A stretch of 64,000 nt of DNA from GCA-2794515 sp034436155 (GTDB lineage: Bacteria; Chloroflexota; Anaerolineae; Aggregatilineales; Phototrophicaceae): NCBI GenBank assembly GCA_034436155.1, contig DAOTVP010000028.1:1-64000 (forward strand). The letters run 5' to 3'. The position numbers and the translations under genes are program-made. The first letter of the stretch is position 1. Every line of letters begins with the position of its first letter. Under the pieces are notes generated by a model that worked only from the letters and a program-made list of their open reading frames with translations, was not told the DNA's origin and searched no databases. Shown here in pieces: positions 52,798 to 62,379 of this stretch.

Positions 52798-53898
52798 TTA
52801 TTCACTCATTTCGGATGATGATTTGCCGTGCCTGATTCGTCTGATAAGCCCCATCACGCGGGGCATGAGTTTGGTATATGCCCAATACAGAGGCGGGTAG
52901 GGGGCATAATCCCACGCGCCGATATGCCGTACAATTTGCCCGCGAAAGCCTTGCTTAAATTGATACACCCCCCACAGGCGGTCGGTTTCGATGAAATCAT
53001 CAGGCGCACCCCACATATCGTACAACGCATAACCGTTGGCTTTCGCCCAGCGCATGGCTTCCCATTGGAGCAGGTAATTGGGCATTTTCTCCCGTGAGAT
53101 ATTACTCGATGCGCCATAAAAATACCAACATTTGCGCCCAAAATGAAATAAAATCACATGGGCAATTGGCACATCTTCATCATAGGCGATGAGCGCGTGC
53201 GCCAACCCCGCCACCATAAAATCGCGCCATGCCCGTTCATAGTAGGCAGATGGACGGGTGAGAAAGTTATCGCGCTCACCTGTCACGCGATATAAATCGT
53301 ATAAAATGGGCAAATCATCCACCGTAGCGTGACGGATAGTCACCCCTTTTTTCTCGGCGGTGCGGATTTTTCGGCGCGTGTTTTGGCTCATATTCGCCAA
53401 CAGTGTCTCTTCATCGTGCGATAAATCGATCACTAACGTATTGCGAAATTGCACTTGGTCATCCGAAAAGTGCCATTTTGTACTGATGAGATGATTTTTC
53501 AGGGATACGCCAATCGGATTCGGGATATCCGCATCACTATCAGGCAGACCTGTCGCAACGGGGACATCGGGGTCAATTTTTAACCAGATAGCGCGTTGCT
53601 TGCGGGTGAATTGCTTTAGATAGTCAACGACAAAATTTCGGGTAGCTTCGTCCTCGTATGCCAAAACTGCGCCTTTGGGGACATAACACACCGTCAAAAA
53701 TGCGATGCGCCGTGTGAGGATGCTCGCCATCGCCACTACGTTATTGTGAGTGTCATAAAACGCAAGGCGGGTCGGCTTCCAACCTGTGGTGATATGCTTA
53801 AATTCGCCCCATTCCCACGTTTGCAAAATATGGGCGTAAGGTAGATTTTTGAGCGTATTGTTCCATGTATGGCGGTCATGAATTTCGGCAACGCGCAT
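52798..53898 (-). CDS. FemAB/FemX-type peptidyltransferase (copy 1)
   Basis: 366 aa, two GNAT-like halves. Seen: ILQTWEWGEFKHITTGWKPTRLAF at the start, VPKGAVLAYED, MSQNTRRKIRTAEKKGVTI, and the family end WYFYGASSNISREKMPNYLLQWEAMRWA, YALYDMWGAPDD, LWGVYQFKQGFRGQIVRHIGAWDY. FemAB proteins use aminoacyl-tRNA to add amino acids to the peptidoglycan stem or, in some relatives, to other acceptors. Cytoplasmic. It lies three bases from the GT-C membrane gene and 11 from the hydrolase. Confidence 0.85.
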   Translation of the reverse strand: MRVAEIHDRHTWNNTLKNLPYAHILQTWEWGEFKHITTGWKPTRLAFYDTHNNVVAMASILTRRIAFLTVCYVPKGAVLAYEDEATRNFVVDYLKQFTRKQRAIWLKIDPDVPVATGLPDSDADIPNPIGVSLKNHLISTKWHFSDDQVQFRNTLVIDLSHDEETLLANMSQNTRRKIRTAEKKGVTIRHATVDDLPILYDLYRVTGERDNFLTRPSAYYERAWRDFMVAGLAHALIAYDEDVPIAHVILFHFGRKCWYFYGASSNISREKMPNYLLQWEAMRWAKANGYALYDMWGAPDDFIETDRLWGVYQFKQGFRGQIVRHIGAWDYAPYPPLYWAYTKLMPRVMGLIRRIRHGKSSSEMSE

Positions 53899-53901
53899 CT
53901 C

Positions 53902-56094
53902 TTACCGCCTCATGGGGATGAGCAGAATATCGTTGGTGATATGCGCTCCGTTGGTGTCGGTCATCCGCAAGCGGGCGAATGTCACCGCATCCACCATGCC
54001 AATCCCGACCATGAAATCATCCGTTGTCAGTTTTTCGAGCGACATCACCACACATTCGTTAATCTGTTCGCCTTCGCGCCAACCGCCTGTTGGATAGCGA
54101 TTATTCATCGGCGCGGCATCGTATTGTTCGATCAATCCACCACTCGGACTCAAAATGTGGACGAATAAATTATAATTGCCTTCTGGAAATTGTAATGCCG
54201 ACCATGTGAGGCAAATTTCAACCGAATTTTCGCCGATGGTGGCGGTCGGTTGTGCCAACCCGATTTTGTCCGCCAGACGATAGGCGATAGTCGTGGCGGT
54301 TGGTGGGGCGTTGATGGCAATCGTCCCGATATTCGCCACCGTCACGGGTGTTTCATCGCGCCCGATAATCGGCAATTCCGCCAATGTTTTGCCATCATAT
54401 AATTTCACAATCAGAATATCGCTGATTTGTGTTGGCGCATCTTCTGGGATATGTATCCAATACGTTTCTGCCCATTCTTGACCGCGCACCCAATCACTAG
54501 CGAGTAAATTGCCCGCCGCCGGGTAACTATCGCGCCGCACCACATCGGTCTGCGCCGAATGGAGCGCCACGCGCAAATTTTCATCGGCAGGGCGCAACGC
54601 TCGCCAATACAGTGTGACCTGAATTTTCTCATCGGGCAAGGCACGCGGAAAAATCGGTGACATGCCGATTAATTCTGCCACATCGCCAAAACGATAATAC
54701 ACCGGACGGTCTATAACCTCTGGAACAGGGGCAGGTTGATAGGCGGGGATGAAATAACGAAACAGGGCAGATGTGCCCACGCCACACATCACGAATAATA
54801 AAATCAGCGCCCGATAACGCCATTGGCGCGGTATCCATCCCGTGATGCCCAACGCCATGATGCTCCCCCATACGCCGATGAGCGGGATGAGGTAACGCCC
54901 CAAATTGCCACCCCAATATTTTCCTGATAGATAAAATACCGCTCCGACCATCGTCAGCGTGAATATTCCCAAAACGATAGTGATATTACGGGCGAGTTCG
55001 GTTGTGAATAACGGTTTTTTGTTGATGATTGCCCGAATTACCCACACGCCACACCCCGCAAGGCTGACCACCGTGAGGATGTTGAAATAGGTATACAATT
55101 CGTCCCCGACAGCGACAATCCCACCGCCGAATCGCGCCCAGAAGGTTTCGTAGATGAATACACCGTTGCGAAGCGCCACCTCTAATGAAAAACAGCCATC
55201 AGGGTTAATCGGTTGTGCCCCCGGGATATGGGGTACGGCACTCAGCGCGGTTGGGTCGCCATATTGAATGAGGTTATTAGCATACCACCATCCGCCAATG
55301 ACGAAGGTGATGACCAAAATCCACGCCCAATATTTGATATGGGCGCGGGTGATGAGCAATGTTAAGCCTATCGGTACGGCTAAAATCAGGGTATTGGCTT
55401 TGGATAAAATGGCGATCCCTGCGAACACGCCTAAAATTGCCGTGTTGCGCCAATTGGGTTTATCGCGCAAGATATACAGCATCATCAAAATAGCGAAGGT
55501 TGCGCCAAATATAGCGAGGTTATCATTATTCATCACACTGGTGATGTAATTAAACTGCGCCCAAAATGCCACACTGCCCAATGCCAACAACCGTAATGTG
55601 CCAGAATTGGGGAATATCACTCGAAATATATAAATACACCCGACCAGTGTGGCGAATCCGAATGCCACGGATAGCATCCGAATGCGATACAACGCATTGG
55701 CGATGGGGTTAGTCACATCTGGAAACAGTTCATCTGCGCGGTGTAAAAACAGGTTGTTATTATCATTCCCCACCGCGCCGATGAGGGCGCTATAATTGCC
55801 ACGATAAAACGGGTTATACCGGCTGCCCATATCGTCCAATTGGCTATTATCTACCCCGCGCACGAGGAGCGAAGTCAGCCAATAATACAACGGCGGATGA
55901 TGATATTGCCCCACCAATGGCGTTTGGATATCAGGCGGGATGGGGGCGCTCATGCGCGTCAATAATTCGGCATGGGCATAATGCCCCACCTCATCGGGGC
56001 CCTCGAAAGGCGGATTATTCAGGGCATACACTGTTGCAAAGATGATGAAGATGCCCAATATTAAAATCGTGACGAATCGCTCAAAAATAGACAC
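53902..56094 (-). CDS. Polytopic GT-C/DUF2142-like glycosyltransferase
   Basis: 730 aa. About 11-12 transmembrane helices in the first 470 residues. An acidic loop NPPFEGPDEVGHYAHAELL (about 27-45) after the first helix is the kind of metal or lipid-donor site seen in GT39/ArnT-like and DUF2142 proteins. Residues ~475-730 form a large extracellular beta-rich part (VTLYWRALRPADENLRVALHS, ICLTWSALQFPEGNYNLFVHIL). It probably transfers a sugar from a polyprenyl donor to a surface molecule. It is flanked three and four bases away by FemAB genes, so it belongs to the same pathway by context. Confidence 0.7.
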   Translation of the reverse strand: MSIFERFVTILILGIFIIFATVYALNNPPFEGPDEVGHYAHAELLTRMSAPIPPDIQTPLVGQYHHPPLYYWLTSLLVRGVDNSQLDDMGSRYNPFYRGNYSALIGAVGNDNNNLFLHRADELFPDVTNPIANALYRIRMLSVAFGFATLVGCIYIFRVIFPNSGTLRLLALGSVAFWAQFNYITSVMNNDNLAIFGATFAILMMLYILRDKPNWRNTAILGVFAGIAILSKANTLILAVPIGLTLLITRAHIKYWAWILVITFVIGGWWYANNLIQYGDPTALSAVPHIPGAQPINPDGCFSLEVALRNGVFIYETFWARFGGGIVAVGDELYTYFNILTVVSLAGCGVWVIRAIINKKPLFTTELARNITIVLGIFTLTMVGAVFYLSGKYWGGNLGRYLIPLIGVWGSIMALGITGWIPRQWRYRALILLFVMCGVGTSALFRYFIPAYQPAPVPEVIDRPVYYRFGDVAELIGMSPIFPRALPDEKIQVTLYWRALRPADENLRVALHSAQTDVVRRDSYPAAGNLLASDWVRGQEWAETYWIHIPEDAPTQISDILIVKLYDGKTLAELPIIGRDETPVTVANIGTIAINAPPTATTIAYRLADKIGLAQPTATIGENSVEICLTWSALQFPEGNYNLFVHILSPSGGLIEQYDAAPMNNRYPTGGWREGEQINECVVMSLEKLTTDDFMVGIGMVDAVTFARLRMTDTNGAHITNDILLIPMRR

Positions 56095-56098
56095 AATT

Positions 56099-57124
56099 TC
56101 ACGCTCGTATCTTCAAATAGGTTTTATAAGCATTATATACCAACGGGTTATAAACGACATCCCACGCGCCAACAGACCGTACTATTTTGCCACCCCAACC
56201 GCGTTTGAAGCCATACACCCCCCATAATCCGTCATCCCGATTCTGAAATTCGGCTTCGAGGGTGGCTTCATCGGCATCTGGGATGCCCCACATATCATAA
56301 TCGGTGCATCCGCCTGCTTTTGCCCATAACATGGCTTGCCATTGCACGCCATAACTCGCCATGAGGTTGCGCTTGATGTTCGATGATGCCCCGTACAGAT
56401 ACCACGCGGTTTTGCCTGCCTTATACACAAATACCCCCGCCAACGCATCGCCTTCGTGTTCCGCCATGAATAATGCCGCATCACCTTGTGGGACGGATAA
56501 TTCGTATGCCAAGTCATAATAGGCGGGTTCATGCACTCCAAAAGCGTTACGTTGACCTGTGGTATTCATCATAGATGTGAATTTCGGCACATCCTCACAG
56601 CTTGCCTGATAATAATGGATACCATTCTTCAGGCTTTGGCGGATTTTGCGCCGTGTCCCCTGATTCATCCGCGCCAAAATTGCCTCTTCATCATCGGATA
56701 GATGAATGATGATTGTGTTCGGTGGTTGGATGGTCTGTGGGCTTGGTTTGAAGCCCAGTGCTTCAAACTGGGGCGCGGGTTCATCGACAAAAATGCCCGC
56801 CTCCCATTTGAGGAAACGCGCACCGTGCTTTTTGGCGGTCTGATGAATCGCATCCCATAATTGAGCGTGATACGCATGATCCGATAGATACGGACCCATC
56901 GGCAAATAGGCGAGGCTACCGAGTTTCATCGGCAACGCCCGAAAGAGCAATTGCGCCCCGCCGATAATCGTATCGTCATCACGCATGAGGGCAATCTGTG
57001 CCGATTGCCAGCCAAAAGCCGATTTGAGCGCCCCAAATGCCGAGAGTTGCAAGGCATGGGCGCGGGGTTGGGTGCGGACATACGCATCCCAAGCAATAGG
57101 GGAGGGTGTTTGTATGGTTATCAT
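56099..57124 (-). CDS. FemAB/FemX-type peptidyltransferase (copy 2)
   Basis: 341 aa from ATG 57124; a TTG start at 57151 is possible and the ribosome site is weak. Same family as 52798-53898: LAYLPMGPYLSD, MNQGTRRKIRQSLKNGIHY, AWYLYGASSNIKRNLMASYGVQWQAMLWA, TDYDMWGIPDAD, LWGVYGFKRGWGGKIVRSVGAWD. Two FemAB enzymes around one membrane glycosyltransferase suggest two successive amino-acid additions or two different acceptors. First gene of the minus-strand operon. Divergent from nuoA. Confidence 0.85.
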   Translation of the reverse strand: MITIQTPSPIAWDAYVRTQPRAHALQLSAFGALKSAFGWQSAQIALMRDDDTIIGGAQLLFRALPMKLGSLAYLPMGPYLSDHAYHAQLWDAIHQTAKKHGARFLKWEAGIFVDEPAPQFEALGFKPSPQTIQPPNTIIIHLSDDEEAILARMNQGTRRKIRQSLKNGIHYYQASCEDVPKFTSMMNTTGQRNAFGVHEPAYYDLAYELSVPQGDAALFMAEHEGDALAGVFVYKAGKTAWYLYGASSNIKRNLMASYGVQWQAMLWAKAGGCTDYDMWGIPDADEATLEAEFQNRDDGLWGVYGFKRGWGGKIVRSVGAWDVVYNPLVYNAYKTYLKIRA

Positions 57125-57264
57125 GCCAAAATTAAACCTTAAATAGGGCAATATAGCAATGCCTCTTTATCAATGTTGCCCAATTCCCCTATGGGATGAA
57201 TGGGGCAAATGTGTTAGAATTCGCTTTTGTCGGTTAGCGAGACGTTTTATGTGTCATAACCCAT

Positions 57265-57293
57265 TTGCACCTCCATCATCAAAATGTTATACT
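57265..57293 (+). promoter_or_regulatory. Probable nuo operon promoter
   Basis: TTGCAC (57265-57270), a 17-base spacer and TATACT (57288-57293), giving a leader of about 70 bases before nuoA. Confidence 0.6.
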
Positions 57294-57368
57294 TACATCG
57301 TTTGTGATAAAGAGTGCAAATAAAGTTATATTTTTCAGTGGATGCAACTGGTTTAGAGGTGTGACCTC

Positions 57369-57731
57369 ATGGAAATACTCAATCAATGGGCATTTATCGG
57401 CATGTTTTTTGTGTTAGCCCCAATTTTACCCGCCGTACCCATCTTGCTGGGTGCGGTGATTAGCCCCAAAAAGCCCAATGCCATCAAACAATCTACCTAT
57501 GAATGTGGTGTAGAGACGGTTGGTGATACATGGGTGCAATTCAAGATGCAATACTATTTATACGGGCTTATTTTCCTCATCTTCGATGTGGAAATGGTCT
57601 TTTTGTTCCCGTGGGCATTGGCTTATAAGCAACTTGACTTCTTCGCCTTCATCGCAGGCTTGTTGTTCATCTTTTTGCTCAGTGATGCCCTCGTGTATGC
57701 GTGGCGCAAAAATGTATTGGAATGGGTGTAG
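57369..57731 (+). CDS. nuoA: NADH-quinone oxidoreductase subunit A
   Basis: 120 aa, three transmembrane helices. The membrane-arm subunit near the quinone site. Seen: KQSTYECGVETVGDTWVQFK, the loop with the conserved Cys, and YLYGLIFLIFDVEMVFLFPWA with its acidic residues. Start ATG 57369 follows GAGGTGTGACC. nuoH begins three bases after its stop; B, C and D do not follow, unlike the standard operon. Confidence 0.94.
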   Translation: MEILNQWAFIGMFFVLAPILPAVPILLGAVISPKKPNAIKQSTYECGVETVGDTWVQFKMQYYLYGLIFLIFDVEMVFLFPWALAYKQLDFFAFIAGLLFIFLLSDALVYAWRKNVLEWV

Positions 57732-57734
57732 CTT

Positions 57735-58967
57735 ATGCAATGTGATAATATCATCAATACGCTTGCACCGTGTTTGGTACAAGCAGGTTGGAATGGCGAC
57801 CTCGCCAATTTTATCTCGATTTTGTTGGGTGTGGTGTTAGTCGCCACGTTCCCGTTGCTCATCACCATTTTACTCATCTGGTTCGAGCGCAAGTTCGCCG
57901 CCCGCGTGCAAGACCGCTCGGGTCCAAATCGTGTCGGACCATGGGGCTTATTGCAACCGTTTGCGGATGTTATCAAATTATTGGGTAAAGAAGATATTAC
58001 CCCCGCAGGCGCGGATAAATGGGTTTATAATGTCGCCCCTGTGATGATGGTGATGTCGGTGTTGCTGATTTGGGCGGTTATTCCGCTTACACCCATTCAC
58101 TATGGCATGGATTTAGAAATTGGCGCGTTGTATTTTGTGTCGGTGGCATCTTTCGGCACGCTCTCGGTGATTTTAGCCAGTTGGTCGAGCAACAACAAAT
58201 ATGCGCTACTTGGCGCGTTCCGGGTGGTTGCCCAATTGATTAGCTACGAAATTCCGTTGGCGCTGGCGTTGCTCATCCCCGTGATGTTGGCGGGTAGCAT
58301 GAGCATGGTCGACATCACCAATGCACAATCGGGCATGTGGTTTGTGTTCATGTCGCCGATCGCCGCCATGCTGTTTTTTATCTCATCGCAAGCCGAAACT
58401 GGTCGTGGTCCGTTTGATTTGCTCGAAGCCGAATCGGAATTGGTCGCAGGGTTCAATATCGAATATTCAGGCATGAAATTCGCCATGTTCTTCGCGGGGG
58501 AATTTATGCACGTTTTCACCAATGGCGTGCTGATGGCGGTCTTATTCACAGGCGGATACATCGGATTTGCAGGGTTGCACGAGAGTATCCCTGTTTTGGG
58601 CGTGGTCTTTCTGTTGGCAAAGGCATCGGTGTGGTACATCCTATCGCTGTTGATGCGGAATGCCTTGCCCCGCGTGCGGATTGACCAATTGATGAATTTC
58701 AACTGGAAATTCCTTGTGCCTGTCTCGATTGTGAATGTGATTATGATGGCATTCCTGATTAAACTGGTGCAAGAATTGGGCATCGCGCCCGCACCTGAAC
58801 AAGCCAACGATTTTGTCGCCAATATCCCACAAACACTCGTGTTCTTGTTTGGGAATTTTGTCTTGGCGGTGTTGATACTCAATGTGTTGCGGTCGAATTT
58901 CCGTCGGGAACGGCTCGCAGAACAATCGGCGAAGAACGCTATCGTGCCAGTCGGCGCGGGCGATTAA
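57735..58967 (+). CDS. nuoH: NADH-quinone oxidoreductase subunit H
   Basis: 410 aa, eight or nine transmembrane helices. Forms the quinone chamber at the joint of the two arms. Seen: WFERKFAARVQDRSGPNRVGP, QPFADVIKLLGKEDITP, RVVAQLISYEIPLAL and the loop AETGRGPFDLLEAESELVAGFNIEYSG here abbreviated by its key residues FD, EAESELV and EYSG. The N- and C-terminal extensions are modest. An in-frame alternative start is not needed; ATG 57735 closely follows nuoA. Confidence 0.95.
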   Translation: MQCDNIINTLAPCLVQAGWNGDLANFISILLGVVLVATFPLLITILLIWFERKFAARVQDRSGPNRVGPWGLLQPFADVIKLLGKEDITPAGADKWVYNVAPVMMVMSVLLIWAVIPLTPIHYGMDLEIGALYFVSVASFGTLSVILASWSSNNKYALLGAFRVVAQLISYEIPLALALLIPVMLAGSMSMVDITNAQSGMWFVFMSPIAAMLFFISSQAETGRGPFDLLEAESELVAGFNIEYSGMKFAMFFAGEFMHVFTNGVLMAVLFTGGYIGFAGLHESIPVLGVVFLLAKASVWYILSLLMRNALPRVRIDQLMNFNWKFLVPVSIVNVIMMAFLIKLVQELGIAPAPEQANDFVANIPQTLVFLFGNFVLAVLILNVLRSNFRRERLAEQSAKNAIVPVGAGD

Positions 58968-58990
58968 TGTGAAGGTAGGGGAATTATTGT

Positions 58991-59512
58991 ATGAACTTCG
59001 GTGAAGGATTAACCCCAGAAGCAATCGCCTTTGGCTTGTTCACCATCTTGACGCTCGGTGGCGCGATTGGTGTGGTGACAACCCGCAACCTCGTGCGTGG
59101 GGCGATTTGGTTAATGGTCAGTTTATTTGGCATTGCGGGATTTTTTGTATTATTGAGTGCGCCATTCTTAGCGGCGGTGCAAGTGCTGGTTTATATTGGC
59201 GCAATTGGCATTTTGTTCTCGTTTGCGGTCATGCTCACACGCGGGATGACCAACCTCAAAGAACGCTTCAATAGCCAGTGGTGGTTGGCGGTGATTGCCG
59301 CGGCGGTCGCCTTTGGCTTGTTGATGATTGGCGTGGTGTTGCCCGTATTCGGCAATATTGCCACGCCCGTCTCTGACCAAGTGACCACCACAGTCGATTT
59401 AGGCGTGGCATTGGTCAGTGGCAATCAATATGTATTGCCGTTTGAGGTGGTCTCGTTGTTGCTCACGGCGGCGATGATTGGCGCGATTGTGATTGCGCGT
59501 GAAGACGATTAA
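58991..59512 (+). CDS. nuoJ: NADH-quinone oxidoreductase subunit J
   Basis: 173 aa, five transmembrane helices. Proton-channel subunit of the membrane arm. Seen: NLVRGAIWLMVSLFGIAGFFVLL, FLAAVQVLVYIGAIGILFSFAVMLT with the conserved aromatic/acidic pattern of helix 3, and a final EVVSLLLTAAMIGAIVIARED. nuoI, normally upstream of nuoJ, is missing. It lies 23 bases after nuoH. Confidence 0.93.
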   Translation: MNFGEGLTPEAIAFGLFTILTLGGAIGVVTTRNLVRGAIWLMVSLFGIAGFFVLLSAPFLAAVQVLVYIGAIGILFSFAVMLTRGMTNLKERFNSQWWLAVIAAAVAFGLLMIGVVLPVFGNIATPVSDQVTTTVDLGVALVSGNQYVLPFEVVSLLLTAAMIGAIVIAREDD

Positions 59513-59551
59513 TATCGGGTCAATCGAGATACGATAGGGAAGGATGACGGT

Positions 59552-59863
59552 ATGGGAATTCCACTTTGGATGTATTTAGCAGTTGCGGCGGCGCTGTTTT
59601 GCATCGGCGTTTTTGGCGTGTTATCGCGCCGTAACGCGGTTGCTGTGTTGATGGGCATCGAACTCATGCTCAACGCCGTGAACCTCAATTTGGTCGCTTT
59701 TTGGCGGTATCAGACCCCATTCAATATGAGTGGACAGGCTTTTGCCGCTTTTGTATTGGTGATTGCCGCCGCAGAAGTCGCTGTCGGCTTGGCGATTATT
59801 ATCGCAGTCTATCGCAACCGCCAATCGGTGGAAGTCGAAGACGTGGATATGCTCAAAGGATAA
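59552..59863 (+). CDS. nuoK: NADH-quinone oxidoreductase subunit K
   Basis: 103 aa, three transmembrane helices. Proton-channel subunit related to MrpC. Seen: GVLSRRNAVAVLMGIELMLNAVNLNL with the functional Glu in helix 2, and VIAAAEVAVGLAIIIAVYR with the second conserved Glu. Start ATG 59552. nuoL begins nine bases after its stop. Confidence 0.94.
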   Translation: MGIPLWMYLAVAAALFCIGVFGVLSRRNAVAVLMGIELMLNAVNLNLVAFWRYQTPFNMSGQAFAAFVLVIAAAEVAVGLAIIIAVYRNRQSVEVEDVDMLKG

Positions 59864-59872
59864 GGGACGCAC

Positions 59873-62296
59873 ATGGTTAATTTTAACGATGTCAATTTTC
59901 TCCCTTGGCTCATCCCTGTTGCGCCATTATTAGCATTTGCCATCATTGCATTGCTCACCAACCGTAGTCGGCTCGTCCCCGCCACCTCGCACGAATATGG
60001 CGGACACCACCCCGATTATGACGGTATGCTCGTGCCTGTGGTCGCCCCATGGAGCCGTGTTCTGAGCATTGTGGTCGGTATGGCTGGTGTGACCGCGGCG
60101 TGGTTGATGAGCCTTGTGGTCTTTTTTCAGGGTGTAAATACCTCAAAATTAGGTTTAGACGAAAAAGTTTTTGAAAGTAGTCGCAATTGGCTCGCCACGG
60201 GCATCGAAGCCTTCCGTGTGGGCATTTTGGTAGACCCGCTCACAGTGGTGATGTTGTTCATGGTGCCGTTGGCGGTGATGTGTATTTTTATCTATTCGAT
60301 TGGGTATATGGCACACGACCCGCGTCAAGCGCGTTTCTTCGCCCTCATCTCGTTATTTGCGGGCGCGATGCTCACCTTAGTCGTGGCAGATAACCTGTTG
60401 TTGCTGTTCGTGGGTTGGGAAGTCATGGGTTTGTGTTCGTACATGCTCATCGGCTTCTGGTACGAGAAAAAGAGCGCCTATCGCGCCGCCATCAAAGCCT
60501 TCACCACGACCCGCGTTGCCGATGTGATTATGTTACTCGGCATCGTTTATCTGTATTCCATGACAGGCACACTCAGCTTCCGCGACATCCTCTATAACGA
60601 AGAAGTCCTTTCGATGTTGGCGGGTACGCCTGCGCTCATCGTGGGAAGTTGGGGGATTAGCGCCGCGGGTCTGATTGGCGTGTTCCTCATCATCGGCACA
60701 ATCGGTAAATCGGCACAATTTCCGTTACACGTTTGGTTGCCCGATGCGATGGAAGGTCCGACACCCGTCAGCGCCATGATTCACGCCGCGGCGATGGTCT
60801 CGGCGGGTATTTATGCCGTCATCCGCATGTATCCACTGTTTGAAGCGGGTGGGCATCCGCACGCGGGTGAATTCACCTTGCCGTTATTGCTCATGGCGGT
60901 GGTCGGCGCGTTCACGGCGCTCTTCGCCGCCACAATCGCCGTCACACAAAATGATGTCAAGAAAGTATTAGCCTATTCGACCATCTCGCAACTCGGTTTT
61001 ATGATGGCGGCATTGGGCATTGGCGCGTATATCGCGGCATTCTTCCACCTCATCACCCATGCGTTTTTCAAAGCCCTGTTGTTCATGGCTTCTGGATCGG
61101 TCATTCATGCGATGGAACACGGTGAACATCATCTGCACGAACATCATGATGATGAACATGGCGAACACGCCCACGATGCTCATCACGCACACGATGAACA
61201 CGAAGCGCACGATGCACACGATAGCCACGACCATCACGAAACCGTTGGCGAACCGATTGACCCCGATGAAATCGAAGATGCGCCTCATCATCATTTTGAC
61301 CCCCAAGACATGCGGAATATGGGCGGACTCATCCGCAATATCCCTGTCACCGCATGGACATTCATCATCGGCGGGTTATCGCTCGCGGGCTTCCCGCTCA
61401 TCACCGCAGGCTTCTGGTCGAAAGACGAAATTCTGGCGGATGCGTGGTATGTGTGGTCTGGGACATCCTCGGTGGTGCATATCTTCGTGTTTGTGATGTT
61501 GGTCATGGCGGCATTCTTGACCGCGTTCTATACCGCCCGTCAATTGTGCATGACCTTTTTGGGCGAACATCGTACCGAAGAAGCCGTCCACGCAGGTTTG
61601 GGTGGTTCGCGCAGTATCGTCAGCATCACCATGCAATTGCCGTTGGTCATCCTTGCGTTCTTCGCCATTTTTGCGGGATTTGTCGGTGTTCCGCCCGATT
61701 TCCCCATCTTCGGCGCGATTTTTGCCCCGAATGGCAATCCATTTTTCGATTTTGTGAAATATAGTTTGCTAGTGGATATGCAACCGCCCAAACCGCCTTT
61801 CAATGCGTTCCCCGTGTTGACCTCTTTCGCGGTGGCGTTGGGTGGCTTGTATCTGGGGTGGCGCATGTATGGCAAGAATCCGCTCAAGGCGGGTGAGCCA
61901 GATCCAATGACCAAAATTTTGTCACCGAATATCTACAAATTGCTCCAAAACAAATACTATGTGGACGAATTGTATACCGCCGTCTTCGTCAAACCATCCA
62001 AATGGTTCTCGAAAAATGTGGTGGTGGTGTTTGTGGATAAAGGGCTTATCGATGGCACCTTGCACCTCATCGCCCGTGTATTCATATGGATTGGCGACCT
62101 GTTCAAAGTGTTGAATTTGTGGCTGATTGACGGCGTGGGTGATGGTATCCCACAAGCGATTGCCAAATTCGGCGCGTGGTTCAGACGGATTCAGACCGGG
62201 CAGGTGCAACAATACTTGTTGGTGGTCTTGGTGGCGATGCTCATCATCGGGTTTATCTTTGTCGTCTCTGCGGGCTTCTTACAAGCCGCGGGTTAA
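59873..62296 (+). CDS. nuoL: NADH-quinone oxidoreductase subunit L with His-rich insertion
   Basis: 807 aa, antiporter-like subunit with some 16 transmembrane helices and the long lateral helix at the C-terminus. Seen: LLLFVGWEVMGLCSYMLIGFWYE, GTIGKSAQFPLHVWLPDAMEGPTPVSAMIHAA, and LAYSTISQLGFMMAALGIGAY. Between VIHAMEH and QDMRNMGG a ~60-residue insertion (61121-61301) holds about 20 His plus many Asp/Glu; most NuoL proteins join these segments directly. The rest is normal. The C-terminus after ~640 includes the HL helix and a last anchor helix. Confidence 0.94.
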   Translation: MVNFNDVNFLPWLIPVAPLLAFAIIALLTNRSRLVPATSHEYGGHHPDYDGMLVPVVAPWSRVLSIVVGMAGVTAAWLMSLVVFFQGVNTSKLGLDEKVFESSRNWLATGIEAFRVGILVDPLTVVMLFMVPLAVMCIFIYSIGYMAHDPRQARFFALISLFAGAMLTLVVADNLLLLFVGWEVMGLCSYMLIGFWYEKKSAYRAAIKAFTTTRVADVIMLLGIVYLYSMTGTLSFRDILYNEEVLSMLAGTPALIVGSWGISAAGLIGVFLIIGTIGKSAQFPLHVWLPDAMEGPTPVSAMIHAAAMVSAGIYAVIRMYPLFEAGGHPHAGEFTLPLLLMAVVGAFTALFAATIAVTQNDVKKVLAYSTISQLGFMMAALGIGAYIAAFFHLITHAFFKALLFMASGSVIHAMEHGEHHLHEHHDDEHGEHAHDAHHAHDEHEAHDAHDSHDHHETVGEPIDPDEIEDAPHHHFDPQDMRNMGGLIRNIPVTAWTFIIGGLSLAGFPLITAGFWSKDEILADAWYVWSGTSSVVHIFVFVMLVMAAFLTAFYTARQLCMTFLGEHRTEEAVHAGLGGSRSIVSITMQLPLVILAFFAIFAGFVGVPPDFPIFGAIFAPNGNPFFDFVKYSLLVDMQPPKPPFNAFPVLTSFAVALGGLYLGWRMYGKNPLKAGEPDPMTKILSPNIYKLLQNKYYVDELYTAVFVKPSKWFSKNVVVVFVDKGLIDGTLHLIARVFIWIGDLFKVLNLWLIDGVGDGIPQAIAKFGAWFRRIQTGQVQQYLLVVLVAMLIIGFIFVVSAGFLQAAG
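61121..61301 (+). other. His/Asp-rich coding insertion in nuoL
   Basis: Repeated HD, HE and HAHD dipeptides (for example HEHHDDEHGEHAHDAHHAHD) followed by an acidic PIDPDEIEDAP and HHH. It faces the solvent between two membrane helices. A metal-binding or buffering role is possible but not shown. Confidence 0.8.
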
Positions 62297-62307
62297 TGGT
62301 TTTGAGC

Positions 62308-62335
62308 ATGGACATGGTTTTTATGCCATGTCCAT
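62308..62335. repeat. Inverted repeat between nuoL and nuoM
   Basis: Perfect 10-bp stem ATGGACATGG/CCATGTCCAT with loop tttttatg, 12 bases after the nuoL stop. No T-tract after it. It may be an mRNA-stabilising or attenuating hairpin inside the operon. Confidence 0.6.
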
Positions 62336-62379
62336 CTCATGTAAATTAGGATTATTGCAAACACGGAGGATGTCCGTAC

